The notes under the pieces: model-generated
The model's database searches: none
What the model saw: the letters and a program-made list of their open reading frames with translations, nothing else
What the model was told of the DNA's origin: nothing
Virus record (IMG/VR): IMGVR_UViG_3300043395_000134
Location: 1 to 25,921 of that record
Source of the DNA: a virus
Direction: 5' to 3' (one strand)
DNA length: 25,921 bases
In this document: positions 1-6,835 of the stretch, one piece after another
How positions within the stretch are numbered: position 1 is the stretch's first letter
How the letters are laid out: the number at the start of each line of letters is the position of its first letter
Program-made: the position numbers and the translations under genes

Positions 1-208
1 ATGTTCCTGTAATGAATGTTGCAACTGATCCAAGCACATTGAAGAACATCTTATCATTTTCTGATTGTGCTCCAACTGGTTGTGTAACAAACAACAAACC
101 ATATAAAATTCCAAGTGCTGTAAATAAAAGAATTCCTCCAAGAATTAATCCTAGAGTAAACTTTAAACGAGCATCTAACTCTGCTGGTGTTAATCTTTCT
201 TTAGCCAT
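1..208 (-). CDS. Small two-TM membrane protein, 3' end cut by window (holin-like)
   Basis: The gene starts at ATG 208-206 and runs off the window with no stop, leaving 69 codons. It begins MAKERLTPAELDARLKFTLG. A hydrophobic helix (about residues 17-40, rich in Leu, Ile and Gly) is followed by a polar loop QPVGAQSENDK, and a second hydrophobic stretch begins at about residue 57. This is the shape of a small membrane protein such as a holin, and it lies last in a run of four small membrane or lipoprotein genes. Its start overlaps the 3' end of the lipoprotein gene by 8 nt (ATGGCTAA), which suggests translational coupling. Holin is an inference from topology and position; no specific holin signature was recognised. 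A plus-strand reading frame over the same bases is a shadow. Confidence 0.7.
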   Translation of the reverse strand, partial: MAKERLTPAELDARLKFTLGLILGGILLFTALGILYGLLFVTQPVGAQSENDKMFFNVLGSVATFITGT

Positions 209-416
209 TTTTCTTTCCGTTCTGGTATTCGTCCCATACTGTTTTTCCTACTAGATCCCGTGAACAGGTTCCAGAAGGTTCGCAAATTGGTGGATTACAT
301 TCCTTTGCTTCCCAGTTTGCTGGGTCTTGGCAAGGGTAACGATAAAAACCGCTATACCCACAGCCACTAAGACTTAATATAAGTATACACGATAGTAAAA
401 TACTACGAATTTTCAT
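201..416 (-). CDS. Small phage lipoprotein
   Basis: This is a 71-residue protein with a signal sequence, MKIRSILLSCILILSLSGC. The lipobox LSGC ends at Cys19, so lipidation and anchoring on the outer face of the membrane are expected. The mature part is short and holds four more cysteines (29, 40, 45, 51) in a compact pattern with the motif YRYPCQDPANW, which suggests a disulfide-stabilised domain. From memory, similar small lipoproteins occur in marine and freshwater phages including T4-like cyanophages; I could not check this. An outer spanin is one idea but would be odd in a host without an outer membrane; superinfection immunity is another. The function is unknown. The start has no well-spaced Shine-Dalgarno (AAAGG lies 1 nt away) but has TATAAT six nt upstream, so it may be read from a leaderless transcript. 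Confidence 0.85.
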   Translation of the reverse strand: MKIRSILLSCILILSLSGCGYSGFYRYPCQDPANWEAKECNPPICEPSGTCSRDLVGKTVWDEYQNGKKNG

Positions 417-422
417 GCCTTT

Positions 423-431
423 ATTATACCA
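423..431 (-). promoter_or_regulatory. Extended -10 promoter, probably leaderless start for the lipoprotein gene
   Basis: On the minus strand the sequence is TGGTATAAT, a TGN extended -10 with a perfect TATAAT (428-423). It is followed by AAAGGC and then the ATG at 416. Six bases between the -10 box and ATG would place transcription start at or next to the A of ATG. No convincing -35 box is visible, which is usual for extended -10 promoters. Confidence 0.5.
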
Positions 432-433
432 AT

Positions 434-658
434 CTATTCATCATCTTTCTTGCTACCCTTGGCTCCAAAGTAGCCACCAATGATGCCTATAAGGCCTCCA
501 AGGGCTGTTTGGACAAGGGTCATTACTTCTGCAGAGACTTCTACTGGCTCCCCTGTTTTCTGGGTCTCAAGGGCAGCAGTAATATAATCTCCAACAATGG
601 CGGTAATGATAGCAAGACCTACCATTACTGATAATGTAAAAATAACTTTATCTTTCAT
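434..658 (-). CDS. Small two-TM membrane protein (holin-like)
   Basis: This 74-residue protein has two membrane helices, about residues 5-30 (VIFTLSVMVGLAIITAIVG and following) and 48-66 (LVQTALGGLIGIIGGYFGA). They are separated by an acidic loop, and the C-terminus is charged (KGSKKDDE). Two helices, a glycine-rich second helix and a charged tail are common in holins and antiholins. It sits between another small membrane protein and a lipoprotein, consistent with a lysis cassette. The start at 658 is supported by AAAAGGAG six nt upstream. The holin role is inferred from shape and position, and no endolysin lies in the window to confirm it. Confidence 0.75.
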   Translation of the reverse strand: MKDKVIFTLSVMVGLAIITAIVGDYITAALETQKTGEPVEVSAEVMTLVQTALGGLIGIIGGYFGAKGSKKDDE

Positions 659-660
659 TT

Positions 661-870
661 TTACTCCTTTTCTTCACGAAGTGGAATGGTAATAAGCCAG
701 AGGGCAATTGATATTAATGTGGCTATTCCCACTACCTGCTGGGCGGTACCTGTAAGGGTAAGCCAAGCAATGAAAAAGCCAAGAATGGTGAATACCTGGG
801 CTATGCTCTCAATAATGGCAGCCTTAAACCAGTTAAGCAAACCCTTAACTATTCTTTTAATCATGTTCAT
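661..870 (-). CDS. Small two-TM membrane protein (holin/antiholin-like)
   Basis: This 69-residue protein has an amphipathic basic start (MNMIKRIVKGLLNWFK), two hydrophobic segments (about 20-42 and 46-63) and a charged end (REEKE). It may form a pair with the next membrane gene at 434-658, two nt downstream. AAGGAGG lies 7 nt before the ATG at 870, so that start is well supported. A second ATG at 864 lies exactly 6 nt after a TATAAT (876-871) that also holds the stop codon of the upstream gene, so a shorter leaderless product starting at Met3 is possible. Dual starts are known for some holins, but nothing proves one here. Function is inferred from topology only. Confidence 0.75.
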   Translation of the reverse strand: MNMIKRIVKGLLNWFKAAIIESIAQVFTILGFFIAWLTLTGTAQQVVGIATLISIALWLITIPLREEKE

Positions 871-871
871 A

Positions 872-2935
872 TTATAACCTCCTTAGTGACATAACTGAAC
901 CAACTATATTTCCTACCAAAATAACAGGGATTACAACTTCTTGTACCTTCTCTCTTTGGTCATCTGTCATATCTTTACCCCATTCTGTAGGACTTAATAA
1001 TTTTTCAAAATCTATATCTGTCAATGTTCCAAGTGGGTCTGCTAAAAATGCTTCTGTTTGTACTTCTGTAATAGCATCTGCTAATGTATAAGGCATTGCT
1101 GCATCCCCTGCTTCTGCTGCTCTATCTTTAAACTCTACAAACGCTGTAGCGATAGCAGGATCAGATTTCATAGCCTCTGCAATCTTTTCAACTTCTGATG
1201 CCTTGATACCTAAGTCTTGTGCTACCTCTGCTTTTGCTTCCTGAGTCAAAGCCTTCAGTGTTTTGCTAACTGCTGCTACTTGCTCAGGTGATAAAACAAC
1301 TAACTTATTATCCTTGCTTGTAAGGTTTGCAATTACTCCAGATAGATCTTCTGCTGTTCCTGTACCTTTTTCAGGAATAAGTGCAGCCAATTCCTCATCT
1401 TTTATTTCAGGATCAGTTGTTGGCTCTGGTTCAATAGTAGGTTCTGGTCCAGGGGTAGGCTCAGGAGTTGGATCAATGGTAGGTTCTGGTGTAGGCTCTA
1501 TGGTTGGTTCTGGAGTAGGTTCTGGTTCAGGAGTTGGTTCTACTGTAGGTTCTGGTGTAGGCTCTGGCTCTGGCGTAATGTCAGGAGTTGGCTCTACTGT
1601 AGGTTCAGTGGTTGGCTCAACAGTTGGTTCTGGGGTTGGTTCTACAGTTGGCTCAGGGTCTGGACTTGCTATAGGTGTTGGTTGATTTGCTGCAGCATTT
1701 GCTGCTGCTTGAGCGATAGCAATTTGAATTTCTCTTTCTTTTTGAATATCATAATATTCCCAAGCATCATCAATTGCATTATTCATATCAATAATTGCTT
1801 GATCATAAACTGCAATAGCATTATTTTTTGCAGTCAAAGTACTTGCTGTATTTTCTACAGCAGTATTGTATGCAGTAGTTTTTGTTTGTAATGTTTGATT
1901 ATATGTATTTAATGTTGATACTTCTGCATTGTATGTATTAAGTTTATTATTATAATTGGTTTGTGCTGCTGCTTGATCTGCTACAGCCTGATTATATGCA
2001 TTTGTTTGTTCTTGTGTTGGACCAGAACCAGAAGAGAATGTATTTAGGTTACAACTAAAACCCACTCCCCATCCGCCAGTATAATCACACCCTGCTCCAG
2101 TCCATCCTCCAGGAATTGCCCATCCAAGATGGTAATATCCTGGCCCTCCGCCGTTGTACCACCAAATTTCTACATTTAAGGTTTTATTTTCGCTAACATC
2201 ATAAACTGGGGAATATGGACTCCATGTACTTCCCTGTTCTCTCCAGTTATTAACTGCAAGTTGTCCATTAACATACATTCTAAAACCATCGTCTGTATAT
2301 CCTGCAAAATATGTTGATGTCCAGTGTGACGGCACTGTAATAGTTCCAGTAAACTTAACTATAAAATCGCTGTATCTATAACATGTTGCAACTCCAGGGG
2401 ACATAGAGTTTGATGTCCAGGTTCCATAGCAACCAGTCTCTCCTGCAGTTAAAGCAACTCCGCCAAACCCTCTTGTAAGATAATAAACCGTGTAAGAAAG
2501 TCCTGAACTACCAGCATTTTGCATACTTGATTGTGTTGTTTGAACATTAATGTTTGCTATATCTAATGCATTTTGAGCAGCATTCTTTTCTGACAATGCT
2601 GTAGCCACTGTTACTGTTTGTCCATCTACTGCTGATTGGGCTAATGTTTTTTCTTCAAGTGCCGTGGCTTCTGCTGCTATCGCAGAATCATATGAGTCAT
2701 ATGCATCATCTCTATTTTCCTTTGCTTGCACTGCCTCATCATATTTTTCTTCTGCTATATTTATTAAACTATTAAATTCATCTTTATAATTTAGGTCTTC
2801 TACGCTGTTCTTAAGGTCTTGTATTTCTTGGGCAGCAATTGTTATAGGGTCATCAGAATTAGCCTCTGTAGGGGCTACTAGAAGCCATCCAAAGGCTAAA
2901 AAACTGGCTATTGCTATGCGTATTAATCGTTTTAT
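872..2935 (-). CDS. Exported, membrane-anchored PA14 protein with coiled coils and PEPT stalk; AUA start
   Basis: About 687 residues. The order is: signal peptide [17 protein letters not shown]... ending near PTEA (1-25); Ala/Asn-rich coiled coil (about 26-142); a PA14-like beta domain (about 143-302, with [15 protein letters not shown]); second coiled coil (303-415); a Pro-Glu-Pro-Thr stalk (about 418-510); a helical C-terminal domain; and a final membrane helix (about 667-683) ending SLRRL. Together these describe a surface protein anchored by its C-terminus and lifted off the cell by a stalk. PA14 domains commonly bind carbohydrate. I placed the start at ATA 2935-2933 because GGAGG (2948-2944) lies 8 nt upstream and the signal peptide then begins cleanly. 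The frame can be extended to TTG at 2953 or 2950, but neither has a ribosome site. It could act in surface remodelling, superinfection exclusion or cell adhesion; the role is not known. Confidence 0.85.
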   Translation of the reverse strand: MKRLIRIAIASFLAFGWLLVAPTEANSDDPITIAAQEIQDLKNSVEDLNYKDEFNSLINIAEEKYDEAVQAKENRDDAYDSYDSAIAAEATALEEKTLAQSAVDGQTVTVATALSEKNAAQNALDIANINVQTTQSSMQNAGSSGLSYTVYYLTRGFGGVALTAGETGCYGTWTSNSMSPGVATCYRYSDFIVKFTGTITVPSHWTSTYFAGYTDDGFRMYVNGQLAVNNWREQGSTWSPYSPVYDVSENKTLNVEIWWYNGGGPGYYHLGWAIPGGWTGAGCDYTGGWGVGFSCNLNTFSSGSGPTQEQTNAYNQAVADQAAAQTNYNNKLNTYNAEVSTLNTYNQTLQTKTTAYNTAVENTASTLTAKNNAIAVYDQAIIDMNNAIDDAWEYYDIQKEREIQIAIAQAAANAAANQPTPIASPDPEPTVEPTPEPTVEPTTEPTVEPTPDITPEPEPTPEPTVEPTPEPEPTPEPTIEPTPEPTIDPTPEPTPGPEPTIEPEPTTDPEIKDEELAALIPEKGTGTAEDLSGVIANLTSKDNKLVVLSPEQVAAVSKTLKALTQEAKAEVAQDLGIKASEVEKIAEAMKSDPAIATAFVEFKDRAAEAGDAAMPYTLADAITEVQTEAFLADPLGTLTDIDFEKLLSPTEWGKDMTDDQREKVQEVVIPVILVGNIVGSVMSLRRL
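1405..1680 (-). repeat. PEPT/VEPT low-complexity repeat within the PA14 protein
   Basis: About 90 codons encode irregular tandem copies of P-[ED]-P-T and V/I-E-P-T-P-E-P-T. At DNA level this appears on the plus strand as repeats of ggttctg / gtaggctc units. Pro/Glu/Thr stalks are extended, protease-resistant spacers in cell-surface proteins. Copy number can vary by replication slippage. The long plus-strand Gly-Ser-Val frame over the same bases is an artefact of the repeat. Confidence 0.9.
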
Positions 2936-2943
2936 TGTCCTTT

Positions 2944-2948
2944 CCTCC
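2944..2948 (-). promoter_or_regulatory. Ribosome binding site that decides the AUA start
   Basis: A perfect GGAGG on the minus strand is followed after 8 nt by ATA AAA CGA. No ATG, GTG or TTG lies downstream at a workable distance in this frame before the hydrophobic signal core. The upstream TTG codons either overlap or precede this site. Confidence 0.65.
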
Positions 2949-2967
2949 AACAATAAGTAATAAGATG

Positions 2968-2976
2968 ATTATATCA
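2968..2976 (-). promoter_or_regulatory. Extended -10 promoter for the PA14 surface gene
   Basis: The minus strand reads TGATATAAT: TGN plus a perfect TATAAT at 2973-2968. It lies directly after the terminator at 2986-3016 and about 20 nt before the GGAGG of the PA14 gene. The same nine bases occur before the gene at 8716. No clear -35 is seen. The position between a terminator and a ribosome site makes it a convincing promoter. Confidence 0.65.
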
Positions 2977-2985
2977 TTTTATTAT

Positions 2986-3016
2986 AAAAGAAAAGGGAGC
3001 CAGTTTCCTGACTCCC
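2986..3016 (-). terminator. Rho-independent terminator
   Basis: In the transcript the sequence is GGGAGUCAG, loop GAAA, CUGGCUCCC, followed by UUUUCUUUU. The stem has nine pairs with one G-U, and GAAA is a stable tetraloop. It sits 19 nt after the stop codon of the exported protein at 3035-4183, and would end its transcript before the PA14 gene's own promoter. Confidence 0.92.
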
Positions 3017-3023
3017 AATCTTT

Positions 3024-3042
3024 TTAAGTATTAATTACTTAA
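3024..3042 (-). repeat. Short inverted repeat over the stop codon
   Basis: The arms TTAAGTA and TACTTAA (7 bp) flank a 5-base loop and overlap the TAA of the upstream gene. It lies just before the strong terminator hairpin. It may add to termination or transcript stability; it is AT-rich and weak on its own. Confidence 0.5.
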
Positions 3043-4183
3043 CAAGTGTAACCTTAGCCTTTGGATTCTTTGCATTCCATTGACGAGCCAACTTATTGAA
3101 AGCATCCTTAAGTGACTTAATTGCTGCAGCATTATCTGCTGTCAACTTAGCAATCTGTGCATCCTTAGCAGCAAGTGCATCTGATGCAACCTTAGCAGCA
3201 GCAGCAGCCTTGTCAACTTCTGCCTTTACAGCAGCAGCCTTGTCAGCATCAGCAGCAGCCTTAGCAGCAACAGCATCAGCAGTAGCCTTTGCAGCAGCAG
3301 TAGCAGCATCTGCTACAGCCTTAGCAAGAGCAGCATCTGCTGCAGCCTTAGCAGCAATAGCAGCATCCTTAGCAGCCTTTTCAGCAGCAAGTTCTCCAAG
3401 AAGATCACGAACTGTGATTGTCTTGACTACGCTTGAAGTTACTGTGTTGAAACCTGTTACAACAGATGCAACATCAGATGAGTTTGTAACAGAAACAACA
3501 AGGGTTGAAGAACCTGTTGTTGGAAGTGTTACCTTAAAGTCTGCTTGACCAAAGTTAGTCAAAGTAGCACCAGTTGTAGCAGTAGTTGTATCAAGAGTTC
3601 CACCAACAACAAGTGCTGTTAGACCCTTGCCTGATACCTTGTTACCAAATACGTCTGTTGCTGTTACTGTTGCAGTTACAACACTTGAGGTTGTTCCAGC
3701 ATCAGCAGATGAAAGTGCAAGTGTGTTAATCTTTCCTGCAGTTCCTTGTACATAATATGTTAGGGTTGTTCCCTGATTGGTAATTGTTACAGTACCAATT
3801 GCAGTTGTCTTTGTATAAACCCAAAATGTTGCAGTTGTTCCTGTTCCAGTTGCAATTGTCAAAGATGAAGATCCTGATGACGCAGATACTGGTGCAGCAG
3901 ATGTATGCAATGCAGAAACAATTGTTGCATTTGTTGTTGATACAGTTACCGATGTTCCTGTGTCAACTGTTGCAACAAACTTGAGTGCATCAGCAGCGTC
4001 AACTGTGTTGTCTGCTGGTACTGGCAATGCAGCAGGTGTAGCAATTGCGGATGCTGTTGTATTAGCAGTTCCGTCAAGTGATACAGCGACTGTCATTACG
4101 GCTGCGCTTGCAGGCGAAGCCACGATTGTTGCGGTAGTCATGGCTGCAACCACGGCTAGAGCGATTTTCTTTAATGAATTCAT
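3035..4183 (-). CDS. Exported surface-layer-like protein with Ala-rich coiled coil
   Basis: This 382-residue protein begins with a signal peptide, MNSLKKIALAVVAAMTTATI followed by VASPASA, with cleavage expected near residue 27. Residues about 28-255 are rich in Thr, Ser, Val and Ala, with beta-strand rhythm like bacterial Ig-like (invasin/BIG) domains. Residues about 258-350 are an Ala/Lys/Asp coiled coil with near-repeats of AAKAAADA. The C-terminus is basic (KLARQWNAKNPKAKVTLVK). The architecture is that of a bacterial cell-surface or S-layer-like protein rather than a virion part, and composition is visibly richer in G+C than its neighbours, which suggests capture from a host. The start is firm: AAGGAG five nt before ATG. 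It is probably a single-gene unit, because a strong terminator follows. It lies directly after the large terminase gene. The role is unknown; coating or altering the infected cell surface is one inference. Confidence 0.88.
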   Translation of the reverse strand: MNSLKKIALAVVAAMTTATIVASPASAAVMTVAVSLDGTANTTASAIATPAALPVPADNTVDAADALKFVATVDTGTSVTVSTTNATIVSALHTSAAPVSASSGSSSLTIATGTGTTATFWVYTKTTAIGTVTITNQGTTLTYYVQGTAGKINTLALSSADAGTTSSVVTATVTATDVFGNKVSGKGLTALVVGGTLDTTTATTGATLTNFGQADFKVTLPTTGSSTLVVSVTNSSDVASVVTGFNTVTSSVVKTITVRDLLGELAAEKAAKDAAIAAKAAADAALAKAVADAATAAAKATADAVAAKAAADADKAAAVKAEVDKAAAAAKVASDALAAKDAQIAKLTADNAAAIKSLKDAFNKLARQWNAKNPKAKVTLVK

Positions 4184-4208
4184 TTTTCTCCTTGTATATT
4201 CATTTTAT

Positions 4209-5987
4209 TTATATTGTTTTTAGCCTATCCAAATAGTCATTTATTTCTTCTATTTGACTAGGTTTATAGTGTATCACATTCTCTGGGAGACTGTCAATTC
4301 GCTTAGGCTTGTCCCTAAATGTATGGACTTCAACCTCAAGGTTTTGATCCCTTGGAGTATATGAGATAGCACCAAAAATAGATCCGCACACAGCATCCGC
4401 TAAGTCCTTAGATTTTTTGCGTGGGTGGTCAACTTTATCATTTTTCATAATCTTAAGTTCTGTTAATTCCTCAAACAAAAGTTCGATAGCAGGCATAGCA
4501 AGTCTTTCTTCATATACAAGCATAGCCATGTCCTCGTAGTGTTTCTTTGCCACAGATACAGTTTCTGTTTTCATACCTACCGCCTGTAATTCATTTTGAA
4601 TATCAAATGACTGCCAACGGTCAAATGTAACTAAACCAATATTAAATCCGAGTCTGCGTAGGTTTTGTATCCACTGCTTTACCTCAGATAAATTTACTGG
4701 ACCTTCTACCTTCGGCTCCCACCATGCTACAGCGTCTACAACTACTACTGGGGATATCTGCTCGTAGTCTTTAATTACCTGCACATTAACCCATTTCTCA
4801 ACATGTGCAATTGCTACTGCACACTTGTCATGCTTTTGTGCAAGGTCAGCATGAACAAAATAAACCTTTTCTGGATCTGGCTTAAAATTTTCTTCAAACC
4901 TTCTGAAGGTATCAAGAGGATTTCTAATACTCATACAGGCTCTTACTTTATCCGCCTGCTTAAAAAATGCATCAGAAGCATATGTAGGAACGCAAGCAAA
5001 ACGCATCATTGCATCTCCAAGGTCTGTCATAAAAGCAATCTTAAAATCATCAATTTTTCTTGTTGGATTTACTTCCCATGTTGGTCTTTTGATAGCAAAT
5101 ACTCCAGGGTACTTGTATGATTTAATATGATCTTCATCCCAAGCAATATCAAACCAGTTATCTTTATCATCTTCAGGAAGTAATGGATTAACAATAAATC
5201 TATGTGTTTTTGACACTGTTTCTTTTTCAGCAATTACTGCTTCATACCGCTCAGAAATAAAGTCTCCGTTGTATCTTGGGAATGAAAGAAGAACTACTTT
5301 GCCAAGATCTGGGAAACGAGAATCAACAGATCCACGGAAAGCCTTATAAATATTATCTGCTGTTTTGCCTTGCTCATTACCTGTTGCTACTTCAGATGCA
5401 AAACCTGAAATCTCATCAAGAACTGCAAGCAAAAGATTAAGTCCCTCATGTGATTCTCTTTCTGAGTGACCAGAGTAAACGGTTACAGACTTATCAAAAC
5501 TGATAGAGTCTACCTTTGCTTCATACTTACCAGCAAACCATGGTGATCTTTCAATCTTTGATTTAAAGCCTTTAAAGAAAACATTCTTTGCTTGCTGTGC
5601 GTTAATGGCAACATTGATTAAGTCTATAGCGTCTCCAGATGGCTTTCCGAAGTATTTTGCAGGGTCCTTAAGACAAAGTAGTTTGTAAACAATATAAGCA
5701 CAAGCAACAGTGGAAGTAAAATCTTTACCGCTACCCTTCCCCAGTTGTAAGATGATTTCGTTCTTTGTATATTTTTCAAAATACTTTGCCCCCTCTTCTT
5801 CACCCATTATTATTTTAAGATCTTCTTTTCTATAAATCTGACTCATTGCTTCAACAATGTCATATTGAATATCTGATAAACCAGGCTGCCCCAAATAATC
5901 TGGTGACTCAACAAATGTTTTAGCGTCTACTGGAGTTTCTTCAAAGTGGTTATCGGCAAGAGCCTCAAGAAAATCATCAAACTTCAT
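4209..5987 (-). CDS. Terminase large subunit (packaging ATPase-nuclease)
   Basis: This 592-residue protein is the motor that cuts concatemeric phage DNA and pumps it into the prohead. The ATPase half shows Walker A LGKGSGKDF (about 82-90) and Walker B LLAVLDE (186-192, with D191 and E192). The nuclease half is RNase H-like, with candidate metal-binding acids D381 (FVHADLAQ), D456 (VTFDRWQ) and D528/D531 (KDLADAV). The usual Ser/Thr after the P-loop Lys is Asp here. I chose ATG 5987, which lies inside the end of the small terminase gene (overlap 11 nt), over a TTG two codons earlier. Size and motif order fit the large terminase family. Confidence 0.95.
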   Translation of the reverse strand: MKFDDFLEALADNHFEETPVDAKTFVESPDYLGQPGLSDIQYDIVEAMSQIYRKEDLKIIMGEEEGAKYFEKYTKNEIILQLGKGSGKDFTSTVACAYIVYKLLCLKDPAKYFGKPSGDAIDLINVAINAQQAKNVFFKGFKSKIERSPWFAGKYEAKVDSISFDKSVTVYSGHSERESHEGLNLLLAVLDEISGFASEVATGNEQGKTADNIYKAFRGSVDSRFPDLGKVVLLSFPRYNGDFISERYEAVIAEKETVSKTHRFIVNPLLPEDDKDNWFDIAWDEDHIKSYKYPGVFAIKRPTWEVNPTRKIDDFKIAFMTDLGDAMMRFACVPTYASDAFFKQADKVRACMSIRNPLDTFRRFEENFKPDPEKVYFVHADLAQKHDKCAVAIAHVEKWVNVQVIKDYEQISPVVVVDAVAWWEPKVEGPVNLSEVKQWIQNLRRLGFNIGLVTFDRWQSFDIQNELQAVGMKTETVSVAKKHYEDMAMLVYEERLAMPAIELLFEELTELKIMKNDKVDHPRKKSKDLADAVCGSIFGAISYTPRDQNLEVEVHTFRDKPKRIDSLPENVIHYKPSQIEEINDYLDRLKTI

Positions 5988-6510
5988 GGACAATTGTAAT
6001 CACTTCATCCTTTTTAGCAATATCAGAAAGTCTACGCATAATCTCATCACGAATTTCTGGATGTTCGGATGCTATGTCTCGAAGAATTGCCATGAGAACT
6101 TCTTGTTTCTTTTCTATCTGTAGCATCTCTTCTGCGAGTTCTTTGTTTTCAAGAAGACCTGCTTTTTGTAACATATCAATTCTCTTAGACTCAATGTCCA
6201 TAACTAGTTTAATTGCAGCAGTTTTTGCGCTAAGATTATTGGTCATAGATGCTTCATCAATAACTTCATAAGACTTACTAATCAACTTGTTGTAATGTGT
6301 ATCTGCAACAGCAAGTGCTTCTTTTGCACGAGCACGAATAGCATCATTGGCAGAAGCCATAACCTTCCACTCATTAATATGTTGAACTACACGAGTTCTT
6401 GGAATGGCAAGATCTTTAGAAATTTTAGTTGCGTCGTTACCTTTTAAATATTCTCCAACAACTATATTGATCTCATCTAGATGCTTAACTAAATCTTCTT
6501 CAGTCGACAT
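5977..6510 (-). CDS. Probable terminase small subunit
   Basis: This 177-residue protein is highly helical. The first third holds a helix-turn-helix (GNDATKISKDLAIPRTRVVQ, about 24-43) suited to recognising the packaging site. A long charged helical region (about 60-150) is of the type used for ring assembly. It lies directly upstream of, and overlaps, the large terminase gene, the classical arrangement. AAGGAAAG lies just before the ATG. No sequence family was recognised with certainty, so the call rests on the HTH, helical build, size and position. Confidence 0.8.
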   Translation of the reverse strand: MSTEEDLVKHLDEINIVVGEYLKGNDATKISKDLAIPRTRVVQHINEWKVMASANDAIRARAKEALAVADTHYNKLISKSYEVIDEASMTNNLSAKTAAIKLVMDIESKRIDMLQKAGLLENKELAEEMLQIEKKQEVLMAILRDIASEHPEIRDEIMRRLSDIAKKDEVITIVHEV

Positions 6511-6835
6511 TTCTTTCCTTTGCTATTTTTAAAAGTACAAGGTAGCCAATTAAATCGTCTATATCGTTGTCTCCTGGATACTCAGAGCCTTTCATAAGTC
6601 TGCTTAACTTATCATCAATACGAACATGTAATTGTTCTCTTGGATCTGATTTACTAAAAATTCTTACAGGACTCAATGCAGAATCTCCATAAGCAATATT
6701 TTTATCTATTAACATTTTTGCAATATTGTGACATGTATCTAAAATATTTGAACCAGATGGTGCGCCTGTGGAATGCAAATATAAATCTTGACAACTAAAA
6801 TTTTTAACATCTGAATATACTGGTTCTGGTCTCAT
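6500..6835 (-). CDS. Small conserved-looking phage protein, possibly MazG/DUF1599-like
   Basis: This 111-residue protein has a middle section KNIAYGDSALSPVRIF and a helix RIDDKLSRLMKG, then acidic residues and DIDDLIGYLVLLKIAK at the C-terminus. A His/Lys/acidic helical bundle with DLIGYLVLL resembles small all-alpha proteins of the nucleotide-modification/MazG-like kind (DUF1599/DUF6378), judged by recollection only. If that is right it could act on nucleotides; otherwise its function is unknown. The start overlaps the stop of the HTH gene (ATGA), with AAGGAAG eight nt upstream, and its 3' end overlaps the small terminase gene by 11 nt. Confidence 0.75.
   Translation of the reverse strand: MRPEPVYSDVKNFSCQDLYLHSTGAPSGSNILDTCHNIAKMLIDKNIAYGDSALSPVRIFSKSDPREQLHVRIDDKLSRLMKGSEYPGDNDIDDLIGYLVLLKIAKERNVD

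Noticed and set aside
12-254. Plus-strand 80-residue frame at the window start
   Set aside because: The minus strand here holds the better-supported lipoprotein end and holin-like gene with coupled start.
1263-1685. Plus-strand open frame rich in Gly-Ser-Val repeats
   Set aside because: It is the antisense shadow of the PEPT repeat in the PA14 gene and has no ribosome site of its own.
872-2935. PA14 protein as an endolysin
   Set aside because: No peptidase, amidase or muramidase motif is visible, and it has a membrane anchor and stalk.
3096-3548. Plus-strand Ala/Ser-rich open frame
   Set aside because: It mirrors the alanine-rich coiled coil of the exported protein on the minus strand; its composition is fully explained by GCA/TGC repeats.
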